Notes under the pieces: generated by a model
Database searches by the model: none
What the model saw: the letters and a program-made list of their open reading frames with translations, nothing else
What the model was told of the DNA's origin: nothing
Part shown: piece by piece, positions 43,422 through 51,944 of the stretch
How positions within the stretch are numbered: position 1 is the first letter of the stretch
Layout: each line of letters begins with the position of its first letter
Source of the DNA: Murimonas intestini
GTDB lineage: Bacteria > Bacillota > Clostridia > Lachnospirales > Lachnospiraceae
DNA length: 64,000 bases
Direction of reading: 5' to 3'
Assembly (NCBI GenBank): GCA_003148945.1
Contig: QGGY01000014.1
Location: 1 to 64,000, forward strand
Position numbers and translations under genes: made by a program

Positions 43422-43451
43422 TTGTCATTTCGTGTAGAAATATGATACAAT
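43422..43451 (+). promoter_or_regulatory. Promoter for the surface protein gene
   Basis: TTGTCA (43422-43427), an 18-bp spacer and TACAAT (43446-43451) preceded by TGA, an extended -10. It lies inside the longer open frame that begins at 43418, which is why the ATG at 43553 is taken as the start. Confidence 0.7.
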
Positions 43452-43552
43452 TATCAGGAACATTACACTTGCGGCCGGTTTTGTGCCGGAGCAGGAATCA
43501 AAGGCGGGACGCCTGTAATAGAATGGAGAGCCCAAAAGGCGAGGAGGAGAAA

Positions 43553-45661
43553 ATGAACAGGGAAAAAGCAGCAGGGAAAAGGGCAGCAAAAGTTGCGCTG
43601 GCATATGTGCTGACATTATTTATGATTTTGTCAGTAATGCCGGCACCGGTGGTGAGGGCATCGGGCGCTGTCGTGTATCTGGACGGGGAGAATGGTTCAG
43701 ATGAGAATTCAGGAGCGGATGCAGATCATGCGGTAGCTTCGTTCTATCAGGCTGAGGGACTGCTTGGCGGCAGCGGAACGATTATCGTGACAGGGACGCT
43801 GACTGTATCAGGCGAGAGTGACTGGTATTCGGAGTCAGATGTGGTGCTGAAGGCATCAGATGATCTGGACGGTCCGGTGATCAGGATAAAGGAAGGCGGT
43901 TCTCTGGCAATCGGCGGAGTGACTGTCAGCGGCGGAGACGTTCTGATTAAAAATTCCGGGAGCCTGAATCTGGATGGAGTTGTTTTGAGAATCTGGGGTG
44001 AAAAGGTCAAGGCTCCGGAAGGTATCATTACAACTGACACCGGGGTGACAATGAAATATGGCGAAGCGCTGGAAGGCGGCAGTGAATCCGGAGATGAGTG
44101 GACTGAAGGATCCACAGAGAGCTGGACAGAACCCCAGGAAGAGACCGGAAACGGCCAGGATGAGAGCTGGACAGAGGCACCGGAAGAGACCGGAAACAGC
44201 CAGGATGAGGGCTGGACAGAGGCGCCGGAAGAGACCGGAAACAGTCAGGATGAGGGCTGGACAGAGGCGCCGGAAGAGTCTGAGAGCAGCCAGGATGAAG
44301 GCTGGACAGAAGCGGCAGAGGAGACCGGTGATGGCCAGAGTGAGGACTTGACCGGGACAACGGAAGAGACTGGAAACGGCCAGAGCGAGGACATGACAGA
44401 GGCACCGCAGGAGACCGGAAGCACTCAGAGTGAAGGCTTAACAGAGGCGCCGGAAGAGAGCGGGAGCAGCCAGGAGCAGGATGGAACAGAAGCGGCAGAG
44501 AAACCTGCGGACGATCAAAGCAGCTCATCTGAGAAAGCCACAGAAAGCCAGAGTGAGTCAGAGCAGGAATCAGAAAAAGCCACAGAAGGCCAGAATGAGG
44601 GCTGGACGGAAGTGACAGAGGGATCAGGCGAAGACCAGAGCGAAAAAGAGACAGAGACACAGAGTGAAAGCCAGGCAAAAGATCCTGTGACAGCATTCAT
44701 GGACAGCGCATATGCACTGCAGGTATCATCAAGGGATGATGTAATGCAGGTCCTGGAAGTTTCCAAAATGTTTGATGCATTGACGGAGGAAGAACTTTCC
44801 CAGGTCAGTCAGGGGGCAATAGAGGCGCTGTGGACTGCACAGAGTATATCCAGTGAATTAAATAAAACGGAAGCGGGCGTGTCAGTAGTGGGCGATTTCC
44901 CATGGTTTGTACAGTTCCGTGTAGTACTCAGAGATAAGTCGGAGACAGCGTCCAGTGAAGAGGGAATGGATATTATAGCTCCTTATGAGCTCTGCCTCTG
45001 GAATCTTTATGATGATATACCGTATTATCTGCCGGAAGGGGAACAGGTGACTGTAATGATTCCGGCTCCGGTTGGGGAGAATGCCCAGGAACCTGTAATT
45101 TTCCACTATAAAGCAGATGGAAGCTATGAGAAGATTATTCCAAGGCAGGAAAATGGAATGCTGGTTTTTGAGACAAGTTCATTCAGCCCGTTCAGCATAG
45201 CGGGAAGTACTGTCATTTCTGGTATTGGGATCAATGGACAGACAGCAGATTCACCTGGAAAAGGCTCTAAGGATGAGACTGAGAAAAAAGATAATACACC
45301 AGGAGGCAGCAGTACAGGGGGAACGAGTAAGCCCGGAAACGCCACACCGGGAGGAAACAGCACGGGAACCGGAAGTACAGGAGGAAGCAGTACAGGAAGC
45401 GGGAGCACAGGGGGAAACAGTACAGGAGGTACAGGAACCCAGACAAGCAGTACCACGCCTCAGACCAGTGCACCATCCGGTACAGGGAGCAGCGGACAGG
45501 GACAGGCAAGTTCTGGTTCAGGATATGCCCAGAGCAGCACAAGCGCTCCTAAGACAGCCGATGAGACAGATATCTTTTTGTATGTCATGCTGGGAGCAGG
45601 AGCTTTGCTGTTAATGGCAGGTGCACTTTTTGCCGGCAGGAGAAGGCTGGAAGATTTATAG
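43553..45661 (+). CDS. Repeat-rich wall-anchored surface protein
   Basis: The product is about 702 residues from the ATG at 43553 (GGAGGAG 7 bp upstream). A signal peptide (to about 38) is followed by a short beta-helix-like domain (about 40-165; GTIIVTGTLTVSG, SLAIGGVTVSGG), a Glu/Thr-rich region with nine 15-residue repeats (consensus GWTEAPEETGNSQDE), a globular part (about 380-560), a Gly/Ser/Thr-rich stalk (about 575-665) and a C-terminal anchor: APKTADE, a hydrophobic helix and AGRRRLEDL. The PKTAD motif resembles an LPXTG variant for sortase, but Leu and Gly are replaced. Adhesion or wall-structural roles are inferred only from architecture. Confidence 0.8.
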   Translation: MNREKAAGKRAAKVALAYVLTLFMILSVMPAPVVRASGAVVYLDGENGSDENSGADADHAVASFYQAEGLLGGSGTIIVTGTLTVSGESDWYSESDVVLKASDDLDGPVIRIKEGGSLAIGGVTVSGGDVLIKNSGSLNLDGVVLRIWGEKVKAPEGIITTDTGVTMKYGEALEGGSESGDEWTEGSTESWTEPQEETGNGQDESWTEAPEETGNSQDEGWTEAPEETGNSQDEGWTEAPEESESSQDEGWTEAAEETGDGQSEDLTGTTEETGNGQSEDMTEAPQETGSTQSEGLTEAPEESGSSQEQDGTEAAEKPADDQSSSSEKATESQSESEQESEKATEGQNEGWTEVTEGSGEDQSEKETETQSESQAKDPVTAFMDSAYALQVSSRDDVMQVLEVSKMFDALTEEELSQVSQGAIEALWTAQSISSELNKTEAGVSVVGDFPWFVQFRVVLRDKSETASSEEGMDIIAPYELCLWNLYDDIPYYLPEGEQVTVMIPAPVGENAQEPVIFHYKADGSYEKIIPRQENGMLVFETSSFSPFSIAGSTVISGIGINGQTADSPGKGSKDETEKKDNTPGGSSTGGTSKPGNATPGGNSTGTGSTGGSSTGSGSTGGNSTGGTGTQTSSTTPQTSAPSGTGSSGQGQASSGSGYAQSSTSAPKTADETDIFLYVMLGAGALLLMAGALFAGRRRLEDL
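44120..44524 (+). repeat. Nine 45-bp tandem repeats in the surface protein gene
   Basis: Nine units of 15 codons (consensus GWTEAPEETGNSQDE) cover 405 bp. Units 2 and 3 are nearly identical at the DNA level and units 5-9 are more diverged. The exact 45-bp period makes unit-number variation between strains likely. Confidence 0.88.
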
Positions 45662-45700
45662 GCTGATATTCAGCAGGTGTGTGATTTACTGACCAATACG
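45662..45700 (+). repeat. Degenerate MITE-like copy G
   Basis: ATATTCAGCAGGTGTGTG followed by ATTTACTGACC matches the left half and the junction of copy F, but the right end has decayed and I see no convincing target duplication. It begins directly after the TAG of the surface protein gene, like copies A, D and F at gene ends. Confidence 0.5.
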
Positions 45701-45729
45701 AATGCAAGGCATTCTTGAAATTAAAGTTA

Positions 45730-45773
45730 AAGGGAAGGTTATTCTGTAAACGCAGAGTATCCTTCCCTTTTTT
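45730..45773 (+). terminator. Terminator after the surface protein gene
   Basis: AAGGGAAGG (45730-45738) pairs with CCTTCCCTT (45761-45769), with an inner TCTG/CAGA pairing, then TTTT. Confidence 0.85.
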
Positions 45774-45848
45774 GATTTCAGTTTATATGGACCAGGAGGA
45801 ATAATACACTTTCATCACACATATATTGTGATTAAGAGGAGGGGCGGT

Positions 45849-46223
45849 ATGGAAAATAGTATTTGGAAGAAATCGAAAGTAATGGTGGTCCTGAAATCTT
45901 TAATGATTTCTTATGTGGTGACAGGCATTCTGCTTCTGATCCTGGCGGCATTGCTTTTTAAGCTGGAACTAGATGAAGGAAAGGTGACAATTGGAATCAT
46001 TGCAGTCTATATTATTTCCAGCTTTCTGGGAGGATGGATCGCAGGAAAAGGCGTAGAGAGCAGGAAATTTATGTGGGGGCTTATTGTTGGCTGCGCGTAT
46101 TTTGTGATGCTTACCATAATCTCACTGCTGGCAAACCAGTCACTTCAGGCAGAACCCTGGCAGCTGATCACTACTTTCCTGATGTGTATGGGCGGAGGCA
46201 TGCTCGGGGGCATGCTGGCCTGA
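45849..46223 (+). CDS. Small four-helix membrane protein (TIGR04086-like)
   Basis: A 124-residue protein starts at the ATG at 45849 after a GAGGAGGGG site; an upstream in-frame GTG at 45828 is not supported. It has four hydrophobic segments (about 12-38, 47-63, 72-92, 105-124) and conserved small-residue turns (GGWIAGKG, GGGMLGGMLA), matching the TIGR04086 family of uncharacterised Firmicute membrane proteins. Biochemical function is unknown. It stands alone. Confidence 0.75.
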   Translation: MENSIWKKSKVMVVLKSLMISYVVTGILLLILAALLFKLELDEGKVTIGIIAVYIISSFLGGWIAGKGVESRKFMWGLIVGCAYFVMLTIISLLANQSLQAEPWQLITTFLMCMGGGMLGGMLA

Positions 46224-46243
46224 AAGCAGCAGCCATGATGTTA

Positions 46244-46258
46244 CTGGTCACGGAGTGA
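46244..46258. repeat. Second copy of the TCACTCCGTGACCAG repeat (inverted)
   Basis: CTGGTCACGGAGTGA is the reverse complement of 22546-22560. Flanking AACAGCAACA mirrors the TGTTGTTGTT beside the first copy. Confidence 0.55.
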
Positions 46259-46279
46259 ACAGCAACACCGTACTTACAA

Positions 46280-46320
46280 ATCCTGGAAATCCAGTGCTAT
46301 AAATGCTGGATTTCCGGGAT
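46280..46320 (+). terminator. Hairpin after the small membrane protein
   Basis: ATCC-T-GGAAATCCAG (46280-46294) pairs with CTGGATTTCC-G-GGAT (46306-46320) around an 11-nt loop. There is no T run, so it may be an mRNA 3' stabiliser. Confidence 0.55.
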
Positions 46321-46425
46321 AATATGTGTTATAGTATTAATGTCTTAATGAATTCGGTCATTTCTGACAACAATCCCTGTGAAAGTTATTTATAAAGCAG
46401 AAAGAGAATATTTAGTTCAAATGGA

Positions 46426-46453
46426 TTGAAAAGAGTATAAATGTATTTATAAA
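46426..46453 (+). promoter_or_regulatory. Candidate promoter for rho
   Basis: TTGAAA (46426-46431), a 16-bp spacer, TATAAA (46448-46453). It is close to the gene, leaving a leader of about 20-25 nt. Confidence 0.4.
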
Positions 46454-46483
46454 ATTTTGGTTATCATAACGAAAGGAGTTTTT

Positions 46484-48175
46484 ATGGAATCAATGCGCGA
46501 AAAATATGAGTCGCTGTCAGCAGCGGCTCTAAAAGAACTTGCAAAAGCAAGAGGTCTGAGACATATTTCCGGGCTGCGTAAAAGTGAAGTGATCGAGCGC
46601 ATGCTGGAAGCAGATACAAAAGAAAATGGCAGCGATGGAAGCGTAAGCCAGCCGGAAGAAAAGAAAGAAAACAGAGAAGTAAGAGCAAATAAAGGTAACA
46701 GCGGCAATAATAGTAATAACAGCAGCAATAACGGCGGAAGTAATAATACAAGCAATAACAGCGGCAACAGCGGCGGAAGTAATAATTATACAAGCAATAA
46801 CAGCGGCAACAGCGGCGGAAGTAATAATTATACAAGCAATAACAGCAGCAACAGCGGCGGAAACAATAATTATACAAGCAATAACAGCGGAAGTAATAAT
46901 AACAGCAATACTAACAGCAGCTATAACAATAATAACGGCAGCAGCAGTAATAACAACAGCAGCAATAACAGCAGTAGCAACAGCTATAGTAATAATAACA
47001 ACAATAACAACAGCAGCGCCGCGCCGTCAAGTGAACTGTCACAGCTGGACAGCGGGCAGCAGGCATCCGGGATTCTGGAGGTGCTGCCGGACGGATATGG
47101 ATTTATCAGGTGTGAGAATTATCTTCCTGGTGAAAATGACGTGTATGTGTCTCCTTCACAGATACGCCGCTTTAACCTGAAGACTGGTGATATTATTGCA
47201 GGGAATACCAGGGTAAAGACTCAGCAGGAGAAATTCAGCGCCCTTCTCTATCTGAAGACGATCAATGGCCTTCACCCGGCAGAGGCGGCAAAGAGGCTGA
47301 ATTTTGAGGACATGACCCCTATTTTTCCAAATGAGCGGCTGAGGATGGAAAGGGGACCCAAGGAAGTATCTATGAGGATCATGGATATGATATCCCCTAT
47401 CGGAAAAGGACAGAGGGGTATGATAGTCTCCCCGCCAAAGGCAGGTAAGACAACCCTGCTGAAGGATGTGGCCAAGTCAATTCTCAGGAACAGCCCGCAG
47501 ATGCATCTGATCATTCTTCTGATCGACGAGCGCCCGGAGGAGGTTACAGATATCAGGGAAGCTATCTGCGGACCGAATGTGGAAGTCATATACTCTACCT
47601 TTGACGAGCTGCCGGAACATCACAAGAGAGTTTCGGAGATGGTTATAGAAAGGGCAAAGCGGCTTGTAGAGCACCGAAAAGACGTGACGATCCTTCTGGA
47701 CAGTATCACAAGGCTGGCAAGGGCATATAACCTGACTGTTCCGCCCAGCGGACGTACACTTTCAGGCGGACTTGATCCTGCAGCCCTCCATATGCCAAAG
47801 AGGTTCTTCGGTGCCGCCAGGAATATGAGGGAGGGCGGCAGCCTTACCATACTTGCCACAGCGCTTGTGGATACGGGCAGTAAGATGGATGATGTGGTCT
47901 ATGAAGAATTTAAGGGCACAGGTAATATGGAGCTTGTTCTGGACAGGAAGCTTTCCGAGAAAAGAGTATTTCCTGCTATCGATATCCCCAAATCAGGTAC
48001 AAGGCGTGACGATCTGCTTCTGGATGCAGATGAGCAGGAGGCAGCTTATATCATGAGGAAGGCCTTAAATGGAATGAAGTCTGACGAGGCAGTGGAAAAT
48101 ATCTTAAATCTTTTTGTCAGGACCAGAAATAATAAAGAATTTACATCCACAGTCAGAAGACAAAAATATGTTTAA
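46484..48175 (+). CDS. rho: Transcription termination factor Rho with Asn-rich insert
   Basis: The 563-residue RNA helicase ends transcription at C-rich sites. An N-terminal SAP-like helix bundle (about 1-45; [22 protein letters not shown]) is separated from the RNA-binding OB domain (from about 188; [18 protein letters not shown]) by an insert of about 115 residues that is almost only Asn, Ser, Gly and some Tyr/Thr. The ATPase core is normal: [11 protein letters not shown] (P-loop), [12 protein letters not shown]-loop [11 protein letters not shown] and the secondary channel. AAAGGAG is placed before the ATG at 46484; the frame extends upstream without a good site. Confidence 0.95.
   Translation: MESMREKYESLSAAALKELAKARGLRHISGLRKSEVIERMLEADTKENGSDGSVSQPEEKKENREVRANKGNSGNNSNNSSNNGGSNNTSNNSGNSGGSNNYTSNNSGNSGGSNNYTSNNSSNSGGNNNYTSNNSGSNNNSNTNSSYNNNNGSSSNNNSSNNSSSNSYSNNNNNNNSSAAPSSELSQLDSGQQASGILEVLPDGYGFIRCENYLPGENDVYVSPSQIRRFNLKTGDIIAGNTRVKTQQEKFSALLYLKTINGLHPAEAAKRLNFEDMTPIFPNERLRMERGPKEVSMRIMDMISPIGKGQRGMIVSPPKAGKTTLLKDVAKSILRNSPQMHLIILLIDERPEEVTDIREAICGPNVEVIYSTFDELPEHHKRVSEMVIERAKRLVEHRKDVTILLDSITRLARAYNLTVPPSGRTLSGGLDPAALHMPKRFFGAARNMREGGSLTILATALVDTGSKMDDVVYEEFKGTGNMELVLDRKLSEKRVFPAIDIPKSGTRRDDLLLDADEQEAAYIMRKALNGMKSDEAVENILNLFVRTRNNKEFTSTVRRQKYV
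46751..46876 (+). repeat. Three 42-bp tandem repeats in the rho insert
   Basis: Three units of 14 codons ([14 protein letters not shown]) are nearly identical at the DNA level, inside a larger aat/aac/agc-rich tract from about 46700 to 47030. The length is likely to vary by slippage or recombination. Confidence 0.88.
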
Positions 48176-48192
48176 TGGGGCAGCTAAAGAAC

Positions 48193-48221
48193 TTGCATTT
48201 CCAGACAAAATATGATATAAT
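48193..48221 (+). promoter_or_regulatory. Promoter for rpmE
   Basis: TTGCAT (48193-48198), a 17-bp spacer, TATAAT (48216-48221) with an upstream TGA (extended -10). Predicted start near 48228, giving a leader of about 190 nt. Confidence 0.75.
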
Positions 48222-48227
48222 TCAAGA

Positions 48228-48421
48228 GCTGTTTTAGAGACATAAGCATCCAACGTTACAGACAACAAAGGATGAATCGCAACTGCAGGGACTTGCAGGG
48301 GTAGCCCGGGATATCTTACTGTGGAAACATGAGGAGCAGTATTGGCCGGGAATCGGTTGCATCCCTTAGGATGAGAGGGTGCAATAAGCAGTTCACAAAT
48401 AAAAAAGAAGAGGTGAATATC
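48228..48421 (+). ncRNA. Long structured leader of rpmE (candidate ribosomal protein leader)
   Basis: The untranslated region is long for a ribosomal protein gene and contains visible pairings, such as TTGCATCCCT (48357-48366) with AGGGTGCAA (48376-48384), and a GC-rich central part (GCAGGGACTTGCAGGGG, GGTAGCCCGGG). Leaders that bind their own protein are known for several Firmicute ribosomal genes, including L31. I infer the same here but have not matched a consensus. Confidence 0.35.
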
Positions 48422-48631
48422 ATGAAGGAAGGTTTACATCCAGAATACCATCAGGCAACAGTTACATGCAACTGCGGAAATACATTTGTAACAGGTTCTA
48501 CAAAGAAAGAAATCCACGTAGAAATTTGTTCAAAATGTCATTCATTCTACACAGGACAGCAGAAATCTGCTGCAGCCCGCGGACGTATTGATAAATTCAA
48601 CAAGAAATATGGTATTAGCGCAGACAAATAA
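48422..48631 (+). CDS. rpmE: 50S ribosomal protein L31 (zinc-binding form)
   Basis: The 69-residue ribosomal protein has the zinc ligands CNCG (near 16-19) and CSKCH (near 37-41), the C+ form used when zinc is sufficient. The start at 48422 follows AAGAGGTG; an upstream in-frame ATG at 48329 lies within the leader and has no suitable site. A terminator follows and then DUF1385-prmC-prfA, the usual order in Clostridia. Confidence 0.96.
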   Translation: MKEGLHPEYHQATVTCNCGNTFVTGSTKKEIHVEICSKCHSFYTGQQKSAAARGRIDKFNKKYGISADK

Positions 48632-48647
48632 TGTAGCAATAAAGATA

Positions 48648-48680
48648 AGGTTGAGGTTGCAAAATCTCAACCTATTTTTA
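48648..48680 (+). terminator. Terminator after rpmE
   Basis: AGGTTGAG (48648-48655) pairs with CTCAACCT (48666-48673), followed by ATTTTTA. It lies only about 22 bp before the next start codon, so some read-through into DUF1385-prmC-prfA is likely. Confidence 0.75.
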
Positions 48681-48701
48681 AATGTCGGAAAGAGTGATTT
48701 T

Positions 48702-49745
48702 ATGAAGTCATCGAATATAGGCGGACAGGCAGTCATGGAAGGCATTATGATGAAAAACGGCGATAAATATGCCGTAGCTGTCAGAAAGCCGGATCAGGAA
48801 ATAGAAGTTAAGGTTGAGGAATATAAAGGCATCATCAAAAATAAGAAAATAAAGTCACTGCCGGTTGTGCGCGGTGTGTTCAGTTTTATAGATTCTCTGG
48901 TGCTGGGAATGAAAACTCTCATGTATTCAGCTGATTTTTTCATGGAAGATGAAGAAATGGAGCCTGGCAGAGTGGAGAAGGCGCTGGACAAGGCAACAAA
49001 AGGCAAGGCAGACTCCGTTATAATGGGGGGAACAGTTGCATTTTCCGTTGTAATGGCAGTTGTGATATTCATGATGCTGCCATATTTCCTGGCGGGGGTC
49101 CTGCGCCATGTGATATCGTCAGAGACGCTGATCGCCCTGGCTGAGGGAGTTTTGAGGCTTGTCATCTTTGCCGGATATATCCTGCTTATTTCCAGGATGA
49201 AGGATATCCAGCGGGTCTTTATGTACCACGGTGCAGAGCATAAGTGTATCAACTGTATAGAGCATGGGCTTGAACTGAATACAGAAAATGTTATGGGAAG
49301 CTCCAAACAGCATAAGCGGTGCGGTACCAGCTTTCTGCTTTTTGTTATGATCGTGAGTGTTATCTTCTTTATTTTCATACGTGTGGACTCACCTGTGTGG
49401 CGGGTGGTGATCCGCCTTCTTCTCATACCAGTCATAGCAGGTGTCTCTTATGAGTTTATACGCCTTGCAGGCAGAAGTGAGAATAAGGTCGTAGAATTTT
49501 TGAGCAAGCCCGGTTTGTGGATGCAGAACATGACTACAAGAGAGCCGGATGAATCAATGGTTGAAGTGGCTATAGCATCTGTGGAAGCCGTATTTGACTG
49601 GAAGGCTTATCTGGCTGAGAATTTTAACTGGGAGTATCCCAGGGAAGATATGGTTTCGCAGGCTCCGGCAGATATGGCGGATCCAACAGGCCAGGCAGAT
49701 CCGGCAGAGGCAGAAGGGAGCAGTCCGGCGGAGGCGGGGGCATGA
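48702..49745 (+). CDS. DUF1385 membrane protein (YqhQ-like)
   Basis: The product is 347 residues from the ATG at 48702. It shows the DUF1385 hallmarks GGQAVMEGIMMK at the N-terminus, the YHGAEHKCINCIEHG block (near 190) and FLLFVMIVS, with about four hydrophobic segments. The C-terminal 40 residues are a low-complexity Pro/Ala/Glu tail. The family has no proven function, although the gene is nearly always next to prmC-prfA in Firmicutes. The stop overlaps the prmC start by 4 bp. An upstream in-frame extension would run through rpmE's terminator and is rejected. Confidence 0.85.
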   Translation: MKSSNIGGQAVMEGIMMKNGDKYAVAVRKPDQEIEVKVEEYKGIIKNKKIKSLPVVRGVFSFIDSLVLGMKTLMYSADFFMEDEEMEPGRVEKALDKATKGKADSVIMGGTVAFSVVMAVVIFMMLPYFLAGVLRHVISSETLIALAEGVLRLVIFAGYILLISRMKDIQRVFMYHGAEHKCINCIEHGLELNTENVMGSSKQHKRCGTSFLLFVMIVSVIFFIFIRVDSPVWRVVIRLLLIPVIAGVSYEFIRLAGRSENKVVEFLSKPGLWMQNMTTREPDESMVEVAIASVEAVFDWKAYLAENFNWEYPREDMVSQAPADMADPTGQADPAEAEGSSPAEAGA

Positions 49746-50572
49746 CATATCAGGAGGCTTTGAAGAAGGCTGAGGAGTATCTGGTATCCCGTGGAATCGA
49801 TAATGCGCCTGTAGATGCCTGGTATCTTATGGAATACAGCTGTAAGTGCGACAGGTCCTGGTTCCTGATGAACAGGGAAAAGGAAATGCCAGGCCCTTTA
49901 TATGCCAGATATCAGAGCATGCTTTCAGACAGGGCCAGGCATATTCCGCTGCAGCATCTGACTGGTGAGCAGGAGTTCATGGGGATCCCTTTTATGGTAA
50001 ATGAGAATGTGCTGATTCCAAGACAGGATACGGAAATTCTTGTTGAGGAAGCTTTAAAAGTCATAAAGCCCGGCAGCCATGTGCTGGATATGTGTACCGG
50101 TTCAGGCTGTATCATCATCAGCCTGATGAAATATAAACAGGATATATTGGGAACTGCCGTGGATATCTCAAATGCCGCGCTGGATGTGGCAAAAGAAAAT
50201 GCGGCCCGGCAGGGAGTATGTATTGATTTCATACAGGGAAACTTATTTCAGAATATAGATGGGAAATATGATGCGATCGTGTCAAATCCGCCGTATATAC
50301 CTACGGACGAGATTTCAAAGCTCATGGAAGAGGTGAGATGCCATGAGCCTGCAGGCGCCCTTGACGGAAGAGAGGACGGGCTTTACTTCTACAGGCAGAT
50401 CATCACAAAGAGCTGTGGTTTTCTGAAGGCTGGAGGATGGCTTCTTTTTGAAATCGGATATGACCAGGGACTCTCTGTCAGTGAAATGATGAAGAGTGCC
50501 GGATTTTCGGACGTCAGGGTAATAAAAGACCTGGCAGGACTAGACCGCGTGGTAAAAGGAAAGCTGCCCTGA
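49742..50572 (+). CDS. prmC: Release factor glutamine methyltransferase
   Basis: The 276-residue SAM methyltransferase modifies the Gln of the GGQ motif in release factors. An N-terminal helical domain is followed by the SAM motif LDMCTGSGCI (near 117) and the substrate motif NPPYIP (near 182). It is encoded immediately upstream of its substrate prfA and overlaps the DUF1385 gene by 4 bp. Confidence 0.95.
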   Translation: MTYQEALKKAEEYLVSRGIDNAPVDAWYLMEYSCKCDRSWFLMNREKEMPGPLYARYQSMLSDRARHIPLQHLTGEQEFMGIPFMVNENVLIPRQDTEILVEEALKVIKPGSHVLDMCTGSGCIIISLMKYKQDILGTAVDISNAALDVAKENAARQGVCIDFIQGNLFQNIDGKYDAIVSNPPYIPTDEISKLMEEVRCHEPAGALDGREDGLYFYRQIITKSCGFLKAGGWLLFEIGYDQGLSVSEMMKSAGFSDVRVIKDLAGLDRVVKGKLP

Positions 50573-50631
50573 TAGCGGGCGGAATAATTTTTTGGATTTT
50601 ATACAGGTGACAGGTATTAGGAGGAATAGAG

Positions 50632-51705
50632 ATGTTTGACAGATTAGAAGATTTATTGATCCGCTTTGAAGAAATATTAAGCGAGTTAAATGAGCCTTCA
50701 GTAATAAATGACCAGGGCAGGTTTCAGAAGCTGATGAAAGAGCAGAGTGACCTGACTCCCATAGTGGAGGCATATAAAGAATATAAAGACTGCAGGCAGA
50801 CGGTGGAAGACAGCCTCGCCCTTCTGGGGGAGGAATCTGACGAAGAGATGCGTGAGATGCTGAAGGAAGAGCTGAATGATGCAAAGAAGAGGATCGAGGA
50901 GCTGGAGCATGAGATGAAGATACTGCTCCTTCCCAAAGACCCAAATGATGAAAAGAACGTTATGGTGGAGATCCGTGCAGGCGCAGGCGGTGATGAGGCA
51001 GCTCTCTTTGCAGCAGAAATCTACAGGATGTATGTGCATTATGCAGAAGGACGCAGATGGAGGACAGAGATCATTTCCTTAAATGAAAATGGAATCGGAG
51101 GCTTCAAAGAAGTAGTATTTATGATAACTGGACAGGGAGCTTATTCCAGGCTGAAATATGAGAGCGGTGTGCACCGTGTGCAGCGTGTGCCTGAGACAGA
51201 GAGTGGCGGCCGCATCCATACTTCCACAGTGACAGTTGCCATCATGCCGGAGGCGGAAGAGGTGGATGTTGTGATCGATGATAAAGATATCAGGATTGAT
51301 GTCATGCGTGCGTCAGGAAACGGCGGACAGTGTGTCAATACTACGGACTCAGCTGTGCGTCTGACACATTATCCCACAGGGATCGTAATTTACAGCCAGA
51401 CAGAAAAATCACAGCTGCAGAATAAGGAAAAGGCCTTCCGGCTGCTCCGTTCCAAGCTGTATGAGATGGAACTGGAAAAACAGCAGGCTTCGGAGGCAGC
51501 AGCCCGCAGGAGCCAGATAGGGACAGGAGACCGCTCTGAGAAGATCAGGACTTACAATTTCCCCCAGGGACGTGTCACGGACCACAGGATCAAGCTGACT
51601 CTCCACAGGCTGGATAATATATTAAACGGTGATCTGGATGAAGTGATAGACAGTCTTATCGCAGCGGATCAGGCGGCCAAACTTGCCAATATGAATGAGA
51701 GTTAA
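50632..51705 (+). CDS. prfA: Peptide chain release factor 1
   Basis: The 357-residue RF1 reads UAA and UAG. The stop-codon recognition region holds the PxT-type tripeptide in RVPETES (near 187), and the GGQ motif appears as [14 protein letters not shown] (near 232). The GGQ itself is intact, and the flanking variant is unremarkable for this group. AGGAGGAAT precedes the ATG. A strong terminator follows. Confidence 0.96.
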   Translation: MFDRLEDLLIRFEEILSELNEPSVINDQGRFQKLMKEQSDLTPIVEAYKEYKDCRQTVEDSLALLGEESDEEMREMLKEELNDAKKRIEELEHEMKILLLPKDPNDEKNVMVEIRAGAGGDEAALFAAEIYRMYVHYAEGRRWRTEIISLNENGIGGFKEVVFMITGQGAYSRLKYESGVHRVQRVPETESGGRIHTSTVTVAIMPEAEEVDVVIDDKDIRIDVMRASGNGGQCVNTTDSAVRLTHYPTGIVIYSQTEKSQLQNKEKAFRLLRSKLYEMELEKQQASEAAARRSQIGTGDRSEKIRTYNFPQGRVTDHRIKLTLHRLDNILNGDLDEVIDSLIAADQAAKLANMNES

Positions 51706-51757
51706 GGAGTTATAACAGATCAGTTATAGTGAATTGATATATATGAGATAAAAAATG

Positions 51758-51798
51758 AGTGCCTGATATTGGCTTTTGTGCCAATATTGGGCACTTTT
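51758..51798 (+). terminator. Terminator after prfA
   Basis: AGTGCC..ATATTGGC pairs with GCCAATAT..GGCACT, then TTT. The stem is long with two mismatches. Confidence 0.85.
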
Positions 51799-51877
51799 GT
51801 ATATGAAAATATTGTAACATATGTTATAATCTAACCTGAAACTGTTAGGAATGATCTGAATTTCAGGAGGGCTTAGA

Positions 51878-51928
51878 ATGGATATCTGGACATACAGCTT
51901 TAACCATACTAATACATTTACCAAATAA
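51878..51928 (+). CDS. Possible 16-residue leader peptide
   Basis: An ATG at 51878 follows a strong AGGAGGG site and opens a 16-codon frame (MDIWTYSFNHTNTFTK) that stops 16 nt before the next gene. An extended -10 (TGTTATAAT, 51822-51830) lies upstream. TTCAGGAG occurs before both this frame and the next gene, so the two ribosome sites are duplicates. The arrangement resembles translational attenuators, but no inducer or stall motif is recognisable, and it may simply couple translation. Confidence 0.45.
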   Translation: MDIWTYSFNHTNTFTK

Positions 51929-51944
51929 AGTTCAGGAGATTTCT

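Noticed and set aside
43418-43552. N-terminal extension of the surface protein
   Set aside because: The extension covers a clear promoter, and a signal peptide with a strong ribosome site begins at 43553.
44028-44696. 222-codon minus-strand frame opposite the surface protein repeats
   Set aside because: Arises from the 45-bp repeats on the other strand; no ribosome site.
46700-47030. Repeats considered as a possible CRISPR array
   Set aside because: They are in-frame coding repeats of rho with no spacers; no CRISPR array or cas gene is seen anywhere in the window.
51300-51360. Unusual residues around the GGQ motif of RF1 (Asn before, Cys after)
   Set aside because: The GGQ itself is intact and this flanking form appears common in Clostridia, so it is not treated as a defect.
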